The notes: generated by a model from the sequence alone, not told the origin. 64,000 bases of DNA from Scolecobasidium constrictum UM 578 (GCA_000611715.1 AZYM01000291.1:1-64000), one strand, 5' to 3'. Numbered from the stretch's first letter, positions 44,652 to 56,850 are shown. Made by a program: numbers and translations.

Positions 44652-46316
44652 ATGAGCCTGCAGGTGCTGCCCACCGAAACCACCTCTTTGCAACGCTTGC
44701 ACATCACCCCTCTTCGTCCTGAACTTCTCAGCGCTTATCTGGGACCTACGATCCTTCCACAAGCGCACAACATCTCGTACCATACAGTCCAGAACTTCCC
44801 GGAGGTCGGCTTCGGGTATATCGAACTGCCAATGGCCGAGGCGAACAAGCTCAAGAAGAAGCTCAATGGCTCCATATTGAAAGGCCACAAGATTCGCATC
44901 GAAGATGCTCAGCCAGAGAAGCGCAAGCGATTACCAGAGGACGGAGGAGATGACGCAGATGAAGGAGACAAGCCCAAAAAGAAGACGAGGAGATCAAAGA
45001 AGACCAGGCCCGGCGACAAGGTCCTACAGGGCTACGAATTGGAAGAGGGCAGGAAGGTGAAGCGGGGTTGGACTGAGACGCCTACTGAGAAGAGGCAGGA
45101 GAAGGATGCTAAGAAGAAGGACAAGGCAGAGAAATCCGATCGAGCGGCCCGAAAAGAGAAGAAGAAGGCAAAGCGGGAGGCATCCAGGTACACTAATGAG
45201 CCGGAATGCTTGTTTCGTACGACTCTACCGAACGGTGCAGATGCGCTGGCAAAGGACCTGGAAAAGAGAAGCAAGAAGGACAAGAAGAAATCGAACACTG
45301 AGGCTGTTGTTCATGAGTTCTCGAACACGAAGAAACACGCCTCGTTCTTGAAGAGTGCCGCGCCCACCACGAACGAGCATGCCACACGAGAGTATGTGGA
45401 GGGCAAGGGCTGGGTTGATGCTGATGGCAATTTGGTAGAAGCAGAGACTGTAAGCCAAAAGGAGAGACGTGAGAGGAAAGAGCAGAAGCGAGCAGCAAAG
45501 GCAGCAAAGACAGCAAAGACAGCAAATACGTTGCCCGAGGCCTCAGCCATCACACCTTTGCAGGATGCAACACTCCGCAAATCCAGACAGGACGGAAACA
45601 GTGGATTGCCCGAGGAAGCGCAGCAAGCGACATTGCATCCTGCAAGCGAAGCATCATCGACGGAGCCGTCATCGCCTGAGCCATCATCCGAAGACAGTAG
45701 CTCGGCGTCAGAGTCTGGGGCGGAAGATGAAGGTGATGCGGCCAATGACGCACAAGAGGTCACCAAGGCCGTCCACCCTCTCGAAGCCCTCTACAAACGT
45801 CCGGTACTATCTCCGCTTGACACAACTCCCAAGACACCCAAGGAAAATGCCTTCTCGTTCTTCGGAGGTGAAGACGACTCAGACATCGACATGGACGAGA
45901 CGACAGCTGCCAACACAGAACCACAGACCCCTTTCAACGAACAAGATCTCGAATGGCGAACGACGCGCAGTGCCGCGCCCACGCCAGACACTGCGGCCAT
46001 TGGCAAGAGGTTTTCTTTTTCCGTGATGGACGACATTGATGAGGATGAGGATGATGAAGATGGCAACGTTGCTGCAACTTCATCAAATACAATGCTTAAC
46101 GGACTTGGAATTTCTGCGGATGCCAGTGGCGGCGCAAGTGCGAATGCGCACAGTGGCCTACCTCGAAACGGCGAGGAGAAGCAAGAAAGCGAATTCGCCA
46201 AGTGGTTCTTCGAGAACAGAGGCGAGAACAACAAGAAATGGCGCCTACGTCGACGGGAGGCAATGAAGATGAAGCGCAAGCGGGAGAACAGACGCCTGAC
46301 GAGGCGGATTGTCTAA
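44652..46316 (+). CDS. NOP8-like nucleolar protein with N-terminal RRM-like domain
   Basis: Probably a 60S ribosome assembly factor in the nucleolus. A single exon of 554 residues. The first 85 residues form a diverged RNA-recognition fold: LQRLHITPLRPELLSAYLGP as the first strand/helix, then EVGFGYIELPMAEANKLKKK as the RNP1-like strand, and LKGHKIRIEDAQPEKRKR as the last strand. Long Lys/Glu-rich segments follow with nuclear-localisation character (KPKKKTRRSKKTR, ARKEKKKAKREA). Conserved blocks are RTTLPNGAD, HEFSNTKKHASFLKS and REYVEGKGWVDADG. There is a Ser/Glu acidic tract near 360-400, FSFFGGEDDSD, and an end motif, SEFAKWFFENRGENNKKWR with RRREAMKMKRKREN. This layout fits the fungal Nop8/NOL8 group; some databases label such proteins SRP40-like. 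Confidence 0.7.
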   Translation: MSLQVLPTETTSLQRLHITPLRPELLSAYLGPTILPQAHNISYHTVQNFPEVGFGYIELPMAEANKLKKKLNGSILKGHKIRIEDAQPEKRKRLPEDGGDDADEGDKPKKKTRRSKKTRPGDKVLQGYELEEGRKVKRGWTETPTEKRQEKDAKKKDKAEKSDRAARKEKKKAKREASRYTNEPECLFRTTLPNGADALAKDLEKRSKKDKKKSNTEAVVHEFSNTKKHASFLKSAAPTTNEHATREYVEGKGWVDADGNLVEAETVSQKERRERKEQKRAAKAAKTAKTANTLPEASAITPLQDATLRKSRQDGNSGLPEEAQQATLHPASEASSTEPSSPEPSSEDSSSASESGAEDEGDAANDAQEVTKAVHPLEALYKRPVLSPLDTTPKTPKENAFSFFGGEDDSDIDMDETTAANTEPQTPFNEQDLEWRTTRSAAPTPDTAAIGKRFSFSVMDDIDEDEDDEDGNVAATSSNTMLNGLGISADASGGASANAHSGLPRNGEEKQESEFAKWFFENRGENNKKWRLRRREAMKMKRKRENRRLTRRIV

Positions 46317-46358
46317 TTTGGTCCCATTTGACGACGGGTCAGTGCCATAGATATAACT

Positions 46359-48008
46359 TTATGCAACGTGGGCCAGACCCATGTCCCAGAAGCCCGCTTC
46401 GAGTCTGGTGCCTTGAAGAAATATCTTGACGAGCTCCTCCACTCTGTGCACGCTCGTCTTCTGTGCTTCCTTCTCCACGAGCTCCCTGCCTAGACGCATC
46501 GCTTCCACATAATCGTCTGCAACGTAATTGCAAATCCACTTCCAGTATCTGTTGCCTTCCCTCTTGGTATTGGGATCCTTGAACAGCCTCTCGGAGATGG
46601 CACCGTACCCAATCAAGCATGACAGCAGTGCCATTTGCAATGCGAAAAAGTCCTGCTGATGACCGACGTCGAGTACGTATCTTGTATATGCCACTGTAGC
46701 TTGGTGCTCAGGCGTGCTCGTCATCTCCTCGCGTGAGATACCAAAGTCCTCCTCGCAGTACGAGATGTGCAGCGCCGTCTCTTGATCGATGTGTCGCACG
46801 ATCTCAGCAGAGCGATTGATGTCTCGCATATTGCCAGCCTTGTAAGCAGCAAGAGCATTTGCACGAGAGAACTGTATCAGAAAGAGGTAATCTTGAATGA
46901 GATAGTACTTGAACTTCTCCACTGGCAGCGAGCCATCACCCATTTGTCGCACGAATTCGTGCTCCGTGTACGTCCGCCAGGGTCCAACCACATCGGGTCG
47001 CTCGAGGACATAGTCAACAAAACGTCCGGGGGCAAATGGAAGTGTATAGGTGGAGTGGAAGTGGTTGATGGGGCCACTGCCCTTGCCAATCGTTGTGCTG
47101 TGCGCGATGCCAGCCTCTACGTAGCGGTTCGCGGCCCGCACGGCTGAGGGGATCGGAAGCCCAGCGGCGACGTTCGATGCAATTGCTGATGCGAGAGAGC
47201 ATCCGGTGCCGTGAGTGTTCTTCGAGCTTTGGTACTTATTCGTGACAACATGGGCCTCAGTAGCAGACACGAGGACATTGAAAACCATGTGATGATCAGC
47301 TTCGGAATCGGAAATCTTGCCATCGTTTGTGAGGGGCTGATGTCCACCTTTCAGTAGAACGTATTCCGGACCGAGCTTCTGCAATGCTTTAGCGATGCTT
47401 GTCAGGTCTTCTGTGGTCTGAGGTTTCTCGAAGGATGGCTCGGAAAGGCCAGCTTCCCTGAGAAGAAGCTTGGCTTCTGGTAGATTTGGTGTCAGAATCG
47501 TGGTGACTGGCAGTAACTCTGCCAGCAATGTCTTCACGGCCGATGTTGGCAGCAGCTGAGCGCCAGAGGTCGAGACCATCACTGGGTCAATTACTGCGCA
47601 TGGGACATGATGGGTCCTGATAGCATCCGCGACCACGCTGACAGTTTCCGCTGAGGCAAGCATTCCTGTCTTGATGACGTCCACCCCAATGTCGTCTATA
47701 CAAGCGTCGATTTGTTTTTTTACAAAGCCAGGGGGCGTATGATGGATGTCGACCACTCCTTGGGTATTCTGCGCCGTCAAGGCTGTGGTTGCAGTCATAG
47801 CATAGCCGCCATGAGCGGCAATGACCTTCTGGTCAGCTTCGAGTCCACTGTTGTCCTGATATCAGCTACAATGTCATTTCTCTGCCTAACATGTGATCAA
47901 GTTCAAAACCGAAGAATTAACTTGAATACAGTGCGGGGGTCAGGTACGTACTTACGCGCCACCAGAGCTGTCAGACCCCGCGATTACCAAAATGCGTCGA
48001 ACAGACAT
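46359..48008 (-). CDS. THI20: Bifunctional HMP/HMP-P kinase and TenA thiaminase II (THI20-like)
   Basis: Thiamine synthesis and salvage. The N-terminal domain phosphorylates hydroxymethylpyrimidine and its phosphate. The C-terminal TenA domain hydrolyses degraded thiamine or aminopyrimidine. Minus-strand exons are 48008-47956 and 47847-46359, with a 108-bp intron; 513 residues. The ribokinase-fold kinase has AGSDSSGGAGLEADQK across the splice junction, GGYAMTATTALTAQNTQG, VIDPVMVSTSGAQLL, YVLLKGGHQ and the anion-hole NTHGTGCSLASAIAS. TenA begins near residue 290 (FVRQMGDGSLPVEKFKYYLI), with CEEDFGISREEM, a Cys in ALLSCLIGYGAISERL, and KWICNYVADDYVEAM at the end. The yeast proteins have the same fusion. 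The gene converges closely with the NOP8-like gene (42 bp between stops). I looked for a TPP riboswitch in the intron and found none. Confidence 0.94.
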
Positions 48009-48266
48009 TTTGCAGGCGGAAAAGAAAGCAGAGTGCTATTAGAAAGCTCATGATTTCATGCTGGAAAACGGTTCGGGGTTTCTCCGGTGGAGCTACAGTT
48101 CCTGGTCGCACTAGCAAATCCAATCACGCAACCAAGCGATGACCAGTTACTTAAGCTGCCTAGAGCTCGCTTGTAATACAAATTGCACTGCTTTCAGTCC
48201 GACAGAGCTGTGGAGACATGGCGTTCGAGACTACCTCTTCGAAAATGAACTGCTTATTGCAGGCCC

Positions 48267-50284
48267 TCAATCAGATTCACCTTCAAACTCCGACACATCC
48301 GGATCTAATGAAGAGTTAGCAAGGAGAACCATCCCAGCGAGAGCTTTACGGATCATACCTCTCAAGAATGTATACTCCAGTCGACCATCCACTTGCTCAA
48401 TGAGCTGCGCCCTGACAAATTGCTGCTCTTGCTCGGATAGTCCCTGGTCTGGGTCCGCATTGTCGATAGCAAGCACCAGACCTTGATTGCCAGGTCCCAA
48501 CTTTGAAACGAAATTGAGGAGGCCTTCCATCGTGAACGTTGTGATGCCTGAAAAAGCAATGCTGCGAAGGTTGCGCCAGTGGACCACATGCTCCAAGCAT
48601 GAATCCGTCAGTTGTAGTCCACCAACATAGAGATCTTCTACGAATTCCAGCTGCTCTGACAGTGCACCAATATGGCTGTCGCTGAACATTGCAGAAACAC
48701 CGATAAGTTTCAATGTCCGCAGCTGCTTGAGCTGGCATAACGAGTGGATGAGCACGTCCAAGTCGTCCCGGAATTCGATAGGCTCGCTTTCAAGCATTAG
48801 ACGCTGTATGCCGGGCTGATGTACCAGAGCCTGGTGGAAGGCCTTCTGATCTCTCTGAGAGTAGTTGTAGACTTCGAGGCTCTCCAGCCTGATGTTTTCT
48901 TCCAGCAATACAGGGGTGGCCAGGGCAGCCCCTGAAATGAAACCATTGAGCACGAGAGAGCGGAGGTTGCGGGATTCGGTGAGCCACGAGATCACCTCGA
49001 GGAAAACATCGTGTTGTGTTTTGTCCAAGTCGACCGTCTTATATGGATCCGTGAGCTTCAAGGATTCCACAGCAGTACATCCTTTCATTAAACCCATGTG
49101 TGGAATTGCATCGTTGGTCAGTTGGAGCTCAAGATTCGTCAATGACTTGGAATGGCAATTGAGTGCGAGACTGCTCTCTGCTCCCAGATCAACGCGACTG
49201 AAGGTCGTGAACGACTTGAGGCTTTGCTCTGGCAGTCCAGAGAGAAGCGCGGCAAGTTTCTGGTCGCAGTCTGCTGCCATCCTGAATGACCGCTCTGTCA
49301 GCAATTGCTCTGGGCTGTATAGACAGGACACTTACCATGAATATAGACCCACTGCCTCGAGCTTGCCACAGTGGACGTGCAAGAGGTTAGGTATGCGCTC
49401 GTCGCTTAATGTCTTTCCTTCCCACAGCTTGAGGTAGCGTAGATTAGGTATACTAGGTATCCAACGAACTAGTGCATCTTCTGAAACTGCTCGTCCGTTA
49501 GAAGATATTCGTGCTGAGATACAAATGTCGTACTTTGTCCTGTGACGGTGTCTAGAAGTGGTGCTGCCTCTATCAAGATGTCGCCAATGCTCTCGACAAT
49601 TCTGGGAATGTTCAATCGAGGCCCTCGTGCCTTCTTCCACTTGGCAGAGGTCTCCAGGGTCGAGTGGAATCGCTTGAGCTCCGTTGAGAAGAAGTTACTA
49701 GTACTGTCAGCTTCAGGGCTTCAATCAAGAAGAGCGCTCTGGGAGCGTTCACCTTGCGATCTTCCCTCGGAATCTATCGTCTTCCAACAACTGACGCAGG
49801 TCGTCGAGATCAAGGACTTTGATGTACTTGCAATACGGGAAGAGGGTCTTGTTCAATCCTGAGAGTATGATGGTTCGCCACAAGATGGACCACTTCTGGA
49901 CGACAAGCTCCTGCTCTGCTAGTGATGACGCTTCTTCGTTACTGTCTGACTTGATGGTGGCCATATGCTGTGCTCTTGCCAAAGCGTTAGCTGTGACACT
50001 CCAGAGCTTCTATCGTGTCGTGTTTCCTTACCGATACAGCGCGGTCAAGGCTGGCACAGCCAACAGCTTCCCGGTGCTACAGCAATTGTATCTGTTCATA
50101 GACTCAGCGCCAACCAACAAATGCGCTAATCAATTTGATGGAGCCATCTGATTTCACGTGCACATAGACATGTGTAAATGAGGCACTTAGTAGGTAGCCG
50201 TGCTTACAGAGTGCCAAAATCTCGCCTCTCGAGGAGCTCATCGCAAAGCAGATACAAGATGTCGTCTGGCAGCGCGTGCGACAT
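48267..50284 (-). CDS. F-box/leucine-rich repeat hypothetical protein
   Basis: Six minus-strand exons: 50284-50208, 50091-50032, 49974-49753, 49697-49534, 49486-49336 and 49281-48267; introns are 116, 57, 55, 47 and 54 bp; 562 residues. The start, MSHALPDDILYLLCDELLER, is an F-box-like helix. It is followed by LAVPALTALYRAQHMA, the layout of F-box/LRR proteins in dothideomycetes. Leucine-rich segments run from about 190 to 500: IPSIPNLRYLKLWEG, SLTNLELQLTNDAIPHMG, SRNLRSLVLNGFISGAAL, RLESLEVYNYSQRD, LKQLRTLKLIGVSAMF and WRNLRSIAFSGITTFTMEG. The C-terminus is acidic. Likely an SCF substrate receptor; the target is unknown. Every junction was fixed by keeping the leucine pattern in frame. Confidence 0.78.
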
Positions 50285-50605
50285 GATGCCAGAATTCTTC
50301 AAGCTTCAAGAATGATACCAATTCCGAATATGCCGATACTCGACTTTGTGATGAATTTGTGATGAACGCCGATGTTTGGTGGTCGTGATGTGATGCGCGA
50401 CCCTGCGACGCGTCTGGAAGGCGCGACCTTCACCTTCACGTCGTCATCCAAAAAGTGCCTTTGCATCTCAAAATCTGCAAGCAAACGCACTTCTCCCTCA
50501 CTCGCAGCAACGATGAGAGAGCAACCAAAGTTGGATTCGAGGATCAGATCGAAGGCATGAATACGTTACCTCCCTCGTTTCATCTAATAGAACGCAGACA
50601 ACAAT
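50285..50605. promoter_or_regulatory. Divergent promoter, F-box/LRR gene / RAD9
   Basis: A 321-bp sp between divergent starts. No gene is supported in it. Confidence 0.6.
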
Positions 50606-52050
50606 ATGACTGTGTTGAAATTCAGCTTATCGCCTGAGGCTGTCGCAAAACTCCATGACATGCTCGCATGTCTTGCAAAATTCAGTGACACCGTCTCGCT
50701 GGAGGCGCGGAAGGAATACGTAGGTCTTGGAAGCGTGCAAGTTTCTCGACGTGATACTGATCGTGAAGAACAGCTCTCCATCAGTGCGCTGAATCCATCA
50801 AAATCTGGTTACGCAGCCTTCGCGCTCAATCGAAAGTTCTTCGAAGTCTTCAAGTATGTGTCCGATGTGAACGGCCGGGAGGGCAAATTCACTTGCTCGA
50901 TCCTCAACAAGGCCCTCATCTCCGTGTTCAAGGGCCGGATCAATGACATGCGGAACCGAGATACAGCGATATCCCGTTGCGATGTCAGCGTGCAAGACTC
51001 AGACGACAGAGCAGAGTGCCGCTTGGTCATCAAGATGATATGTGCTCACGGCGTCACGAAAGTGTACGAGCTCACGTATGAAGCAACTGAGGTTGTGCAT
51101 GCGCTTTTTGATCGCAACACGGCAAACAATCGATGGACGACCAACGCGCTCTTTCTGAAGGAGTTCTCAGAGCACTTTGGTCCAAAGGCAGAACAGTTAG
51201 ACATCTACCTCGAGGATGACAAGGTCACGTTTCTAAGCTTCACCGACAAGATTGTGAACAGCAAGAATGAGATCCTCAAAGCGCCCTTGAAGACCGCCGT
51301 TGCAGTCAGCACAGCCGATTTTGACGATTTCGACGCCAAAGAGAAGTTGCACATAGTAATCAGCGTGAAAGACTTCAAGTCGATAGTCTCTCATGCTGCG
51401 ATCACAAATGCCAACATCTCTGCCTACTATTCCAATCCCGGCCGGCCCCTCCAGTTCACATACACAGAGGGAGGCATGACCTCGAATTTCACGCTGATGA
51501 CGGCTGGCGACTATGGAGATACTCCTGCTCCGTCCGCGGACACTTCTGCTGCCCCGACACGGCATGCTTCGCGAGCGCCTTCAATGGCAGCTAGTGCGGC
51601 TGAAGAAACGAGACGGCAAGCAGAAAGAAGCATAGACATGCCTCCACCGGCGGTGCCAAATGCGCGTAGGACAGGTCGCAAGCTTGGTCAGAATGACAAG
51701 AGCAAGCAGCAGAAAGAAGAGCAGAACCCGCTGTTCGTGCCAGGGGAGGACGATACAAGATGGGATCCCCCCGACTATGAGAACGAAGAGGAGGAAAGCA
51801 TGGGTTGGGATGCAAGCTTTCAACCAGTAAGTCAAATTGTCTGAGCGCCTAATTGTCTTGCTGACAATCTCCAGGACGCCGGATTCCAACCCACATTTCG
51901 TGATACGCAGTCGCTCTCGCGGTCTCATTCGACAGAACAGCCGATTGAAGGCTTGCCACCGACACAGCGGATCTCTCAGGTAGGCACTGAGGTCTGTTTT
52001 AAGCTGCTGCTGCTGCTGCTGACAACCTCAAGATCAAGGGCCTCTGGTGA
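50606..52050 (+). CDS. rad9: DNA damage checkpoint protein Rad9 (9-1-1 clamp subunit)
   Basis: Part of the Rad9-Rad1-Hus1 ring that loads at damaged DNA and activates the Mec1/ATR kinase. Exons 50606-51826, 51875-51979 and 52033-52050 give 447 residues; introns are 48 and 53 bp. The PCNA-like fold spans about residues 1-300, with landmarks LSPEAVAKLHDMLACLAKF, GYAAFALNRKFFEVFKY, CSILNKALISVF, the RLVIKMICAHGVTKVYELTY strand and LKEFSEHFGPKAEQLDIYLE; a VSVKDFKSIVSHAA-like helix (ISVKDFKSIVSHAAITNANI) closes it. The disordered tail is Ser/Pro/acid-rich with SFQP/DAGFQPTFRDTQSLS across a junction. The last exon encodes only IKGLW, giving QRISQIKGLW, a typical fungal Rad9 end. Tail SQ/TQ sites (DTQS, PTQR) may be checkpoint-kinase targets. 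Confidence 0.93.
52004..52021 (+). repeat. (CTG)6 trinucleotide run in the last intron of rad9
   Basis: Six CTG units lie inside the 53-bp intron 51980-52032, just before the branch/acceptor region. Length variation here would not affect the protein. Confidence 0.85.
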
Positions 52051-52699
52051 CAGGTCCAGGAGACCGAGACGAGCGTTCACATTGATGAACAAATGTAATC
52101 GATGCTTGCCAGTACATGAGGTAGTTCGCTGATCGCGGATAGAATTGCTTGGATCACAGATTGCTCACAATCCTGAGCCAAAATATCACTGAAATTTCCT
52201 AGTCGAAACTAGTGGTATCTCAAGATGGATGCTTGTGCAGGCCAGTCACGACCGCTTGTCGTGCGATGCATGAAGAAGTCATCTCGGTGGCAGAAGATCG
52301 GGCGCAAGGTTTAGTGATGCAGATTGTCACTAGACTCGAGTCAATGGGAGAGCAAGTTGCAATAATCACTCATTCTCAAGTAAATGCAAAGCTACTTCAT
52401 TGCGAAGCAGAGTCCAAAACAAATGTTGCTCGCTTCACTGTGCAGGAGGTCTCGGCGCGAAGTCGTCGTTGCTCCGGGGGAGTTGTTTTCATCTGATCGT
52501 TCCCCACAAACCTGGGAGCCGAGGCTGGTGCTAGTGCCCGTAAGATTGCGTCTCTCGCACGAGCGCACTGTACAACAAGCCAACCTCGCCATCCATGTCG
52601 GCATTGTTGTCGTGCCTACAAATTCGTCGCCTGCTGTCGCATGGCATAAACGCTCCCTACGAACATTTGCGATAAGCATTGCGACCTGCGAGCGGCGCC
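52051..52699. other. No gene recognised; promoter of the TMEM135-like gene
   Basis: A 649-bp spacer. Open frames at 52212-52496 and 52384-52809 (+) have no recognisable family and overlap the downstream gene's start in other frames. Confidence 0.5.
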
Positions 52700-54454
52700 A
52701 TGAGCTCTTCGGCGTCATCAAGCGCGGGCACGGCATCATCGAATGGCCAGCCGATCGATCCGCTCACGCGCAATGCGCTGCGATACTCACTGTCGCCGCG
52801 AGAATATAAACTGCTGCACAAGTACTTGATAGCAAAGGCGCCGGTGGTGAAGAAGAGAGCGCCACCACCGCACAAGTACGAGAAGAGCGTGAAGGACACA
52901 AACGACTACAACGCGGCAGCGATAAGAGCCAGTCTGCGCGTCTTTGGGACAACACTGGCTGGCTTGAAGCTGTGGGACTTGATCACCGTCAAGGTCCTGT
53001 CGCGTGGGAAAGAAGTGCCGTGAGTAACGCTATATCAGCTTCTACGACTCTGGATTGACAATGCATAGTGCCAAACCAAAGGTGCCCTTCCACAAGTCGG
53101 AGAATGTGCGACTCTCGGCGTCGCTATCACTCATTCTCCTGTTTCATCGCCTCCTGCACCGCTTCTTTACCAGACTGCGCGCCAGTCTGCTCACAGACAA
53201 TGCAAAGCCCTTCAGACGGCGCAATCCGCGCACAGCAGCGGCGCTCACTTCGAAGCTTGCGCCTGCAGTGGGAGCAGCTCTTGCAGGAGCATGGCTTGGT
53301 CTGATTCCAGCTGCGCAGCTGCGGCTTACAGTGACCATTTACATGCTGTCAAGAGCACTGGAATTTGGGTACAATAATCTGGAAGATCTGGGCTACTTCA
53401 AGAACAGACCGTGGTGGTTCGGATCGTGGATGATCATGCCGGCAGCGTGTGGTCAGCTTTTGCATGCCTTTGTGTTCGATCGAGACTGCTTCCCGACCAC
53501 CTACGGCAACTTCATAATGTCGAGATCTGGAACATACATCCAGCCGCGTCCTGCCACTTACTCAAAGTCCCTTCCATGGCCAGGGACTTACGAGATCGTC
53601 GACAATCTGGCCGAGATATCCAAGCTCAATTGGCCGTATGTGTACTCCTTTAGATCCTCTGTACTCAAGCTAACAATACCTGCAGTCCATTCGTATCTCC
53701 AATTTTGTTCCCCAACAAGCAGACTCTACCCCGAACAGTCCTTTCTATCAAGCCCATCACATCCGCGGCGAACCCGGCGATCAAGAACCTCTCCTGCGCT
53801 CTGCTTCATCCTCACGATACATCGTGCCTCCGAACATACATCACCTTCTACCTCCAAGCTTTCCCCAGCGTCGCCAAATTCTTCACGGTCGTATTTGGCC
53901 TTTTCTCTGTTCTAAGATACAAAGAGTTCTCCAAGGAGCCCATCCCAGCTCTCAACAGATTGGCAAAGTCAATTCTCAGAATGAGCATGTTCATCACGGG
54001 GGCCATTGGCACCAGCTGGGGAAGTATCTGTTTCTTCCAGAATTTCTTGCCGCGCAAGTTCCTCCCTACGCAGCGCTGGTTCCTCGGCGGCTTCATTGGC
54101 GGTATGTGGGCCTTCCTGGAACGCGGCTCGGGTCGCTCGAACTTCCTCTACAGCGCACGTCTGTCAATGGACTCGCTTTGGAAGGTTGGCGTGAAGCGAG
54201 GATGGTGGAAGGGTGTCAAGAATGGCGATGTCCTCATATTCATCGCAAGCTTGGCCATGATTCAAAGCATCTACGAGACAAACCCAAAGGCAATCAGCGG
54301 TGGCGTTGTACGCAAGGGGTTGAGCATGCTTAGAGGGGACGGCTGGGTCGATCGGGCTGTGGCGATCACGGATGAGGAGACCGAGAAGCTCAAGGAGCGA
54401 GAGGTAAAGCAGGAGAGTCTGCCCGTCGATGAAGAGAAGGTCAAGGAACACTGA
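52700..54454 (+). CDS. TMEM135-like multipass membrane protein
   Basis: Exons 52700-53019, 53069-53635 and 53686-54454 give 551 residues; introns are 49 and 50 bp. Animal TMEM135 is a peroxisomal/mitochondrial membrane protein linked to lipid handling. Fungal members are uncharacterised. The N-terminal stretch is Ser-rich. The first conserved block, RYSLSPREYKLLHKYLIAKA, is followed by RVFGTTLAGLKLWDLI and hydrophobic helices (LSASLSLILLFHRLLHRFF; RNPRTAAALTSKLAPAVGAA). The family core is YMLSRALEFGYNNLEDLGYF with RPWWFGSWMIMPAACGQLLH, then CALLHPHDTSCLRTYITFYL, a block with conserved Cys/His. Its C-terminal half holds TGAIGTSWGSICFFQNFLPR and RWFLGGFIGGMWAFLERGSG. The tail is charged. Localisation is inference. 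Confidence 0.82.
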
Positions 54455-54955
54455 GACCTGCCTATCTTGAGGCGAAGGTGGCTAAAACGTTCACGCGATG
54501 GAGTCTCAACAGGCGCTTTGCCCTCTTGGACCGAACAATGTATAATGTTAAATGTATGTATCATGATGTTGATGATTTGGTGTGCGGCAGCATAGCAGTG
54601 AAGGTCTACAGGGATTCAGAAGATAGGATCTTGTGTTCATAGTTGAAAATTTGCACTTTAAGGAGAGACCTCCGCGTTCAGTACTTCGTTGGCATAAGAT
54701 GATGCACAATACTTAAGACAACCGTACTCTGGGCACGATGGGCACAATTGGTCAGTAAAGCAAACTGTGACATATGTCCATATCGGCACTGTTTGCAAGC
54801 TGGGCACGTGCCCATTTGCCTGAACCGTAGCCTATTTACAAGTACAAGTAGTCTAGAGCACGCATCAGAGATTGATCAAGCGGCCCCTTCCACTAGCAGC
54901 CATACACCGATGCCCACAGCGATCCAGTGCCAGCCATGCGTATGAGTCCGATCGC
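54455..54955. other. Convergent 3' region
   Basis: A 501-bp spacer between the TMEM135-like gene and the second sugar transporter. No supported gene. Confidence 0.6.
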
Positions 54956-56850
54956 TTAAACCTTCTCGACATGCTTTGGAGCGGCAACCTTCTCACCAGC
55001 TTCGGTGGCGATGTGATGCAGACCATTCTTCTCGTCAATCATGAGCTCATGCGTATTATGATCCAAGTGAATAGCTGTGGAATAGACAGCAATGTGCTCA
55101 TCATCACCGAAGAGTTTGGCCATCTCCTCAAGTGGAATGCCCTTGGTTTCTGGCAAGACGAACCACGACCACACAGCACCCAAGCTAGAGATGATGATGA
55201 AGACCAGGTAGAACTTCCAGCCAATGTTGGCAAACGCCGTGGCGGTCGCTTGAAGGTAGACCAAGTCGGTGATTGCAATGGTGGCCATGGACAGGCAGAT
55301 GCCCTTTGCACGCATGTTGTTCGGGAAGAGCTCGCTGTAGAACGTAACGCCCGCGACATCAATACCGACGGAGTACACTGCCAGGAATATGTAGAAAGCA
55401 GCCACACCCATAGCGAGACCTGCCTTGTTCGTTCCTTCGTCGGCGTATTCGGCGACCATGGCGGCTTCGATGATCAGACAAACTGCGCAGCCTGCGACAC
55501 CGAAAATCATGAGAGGACGGCGGCCGACTTTGTCACTACAATTGTGTTAGCCTTTTGATATTCTCTCCGAGAGGTGGTCAACTTACAGAAGAGCAGCGCC
55601 AACTGCATTGAAGATGACACCAACGGTAATCCATCCGCACTGAAGACGCAGTTGATCTTCGGTATCAAAACCAAGTCTGCCATAGAGCGTCGGGCCGTAG
55701 TTGTTGATGACGAGCACAGCAGTAGATTGTCCAATGAAAGCAAAACCCATAGCAAGTGCAGTTCGCTTGCGATACGCAGGCTTTGCGAACATCTCCCACC
55801 AAGTGACCTTGAGTGTGCGATCGAGCTCGGCTTGGTGAGACATCTGGTAGAATTCGCTGCGTGCGAACTCGTTGTCGGGGTCCTGCGCAAGTTTAGTGTC
55901 GATTCTATTACATGGACCTTGAGCAATCTTACATTTGGAATTCTATGCAGTCTCAAGACGATCTCGCGAGCCTCGTCAACTCGTCCCTTCATAAGCAAGA
56001 ATCGTGGGCTCTCTGGCACGAATGGCATCATAACAAGCATGATGATTGGGAAGAGGAGAGCAAGACCCAGAGGACCTCTCCACTTTGCGGCATCGTCAGC
56101 TGCATAGAAGAAGGCCATGCCCATGTACGAAGCGAGGCCATAGCCAAGCGCAATCATAACGCCATTGAGACCAACGAAGAGACCACGGATCTTTGGAGGT
56201 GCCATTTCTGCCGAGTACGTTGGAGTTACGGCGAGGAAGCCCCAAGATCCCATGCCAGCGAAGAAGCGAGCTGCAATGAACATGCCCCAGTGCTGCGAAG
56301 CAACGAGCAGGACGCCGCCGAGGATGGACCAGAACGAGCAGAAGATCACACCAGCCTTTCGGCCCCAGCGATCCATGACACCACTGACGATGATGATGCC
56401 GAAGAAAGCGCCAGCTTGGAATACACCGTTGAAAGCGCCAATGATGGCGTCCGAGTTTGGCTTCATTGTGCCGGTGACTGGATCAAGAAGGTCCCTTCGA
56501 AAACGTTAGGATTGAGTTCCCCATTTACTCCCATTCCGAAGTAACTCACATATATACCAAGAATGGAGGCTCTCCCAGAGTAGAACCAATGATGGAGGCT
56601 GGATATCCGAAAGCCAATTGCCCAAGGGACAACAGGAAGCTGATCATGAAATTGTACCTGGAAATCTGCGATGAGTCGTAGCTCCAAAATATCTTTTGTT
56701 CAAGCGAAGGTGATGAAGGGACGCATGAGTGGAATGATGTTTTGTACTCTGTTTAGTCGTCAGCTCTTGCGTTGCCAATTCGATTTTCTATGAAACTCAC
56801 CACCAGCTGAACTGGCTCCGAAAGGAGCCAGAATGAGTTGATTCGCTCAT
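54956..56850 (-). CDS. MFS sugar transporter (hexose/disaccharide permease type)
   Basis: Five minus-strand exons: 56850-56801, 56657-56550, 56494-55933, 55882-55587 and 55535-54956; introns are 143, 55, 50 and 51 bp; 531 residues. Sugar-porter marks: LLSLGQLAFGYPASIIGSTL in helix 1, DRWGRKAGVIFCS, RFFAGMGSWGFLAVTPTYSA with EMAPPKIRGLFVG, MPFVPESPRFLLMKGR, then after helix 7 LLDKVGRRPLMIFGVAGC. They end with YSELFPNNMRAKGICLSMA and LPETKGIPLEEMAKLFGD. The middle loop DPDNEFARSEFYQMSHQAEL is typical of fungal alpha-glucoside/lactose-type permeases. Compared with the transporter at 39933 it shares little beyond family motifs, so it is not a local duplicate. The first intron is longer than the others and the start could lie in another small exon; the ATG at 56850 is the best fit. 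Confidence 0.9.

Noticed and set aside
47848..47955. Possible TPP riboswitch in the THI20-like intron
   Set aside because: Fungal thiamine genes can carry one, but the conserved CUGAGA and ACCUGAUC...GCGUAGGGA-like pieces are not both present; only a partial acctgac is seen.
39933..56850. The two MFS sugar transporters as a local duplication or nutrient cluster
   Set aside because: They share only family motifs, have different exon layouts, lie about 13 kb apart and are separated by unrelated housekeeping genes.
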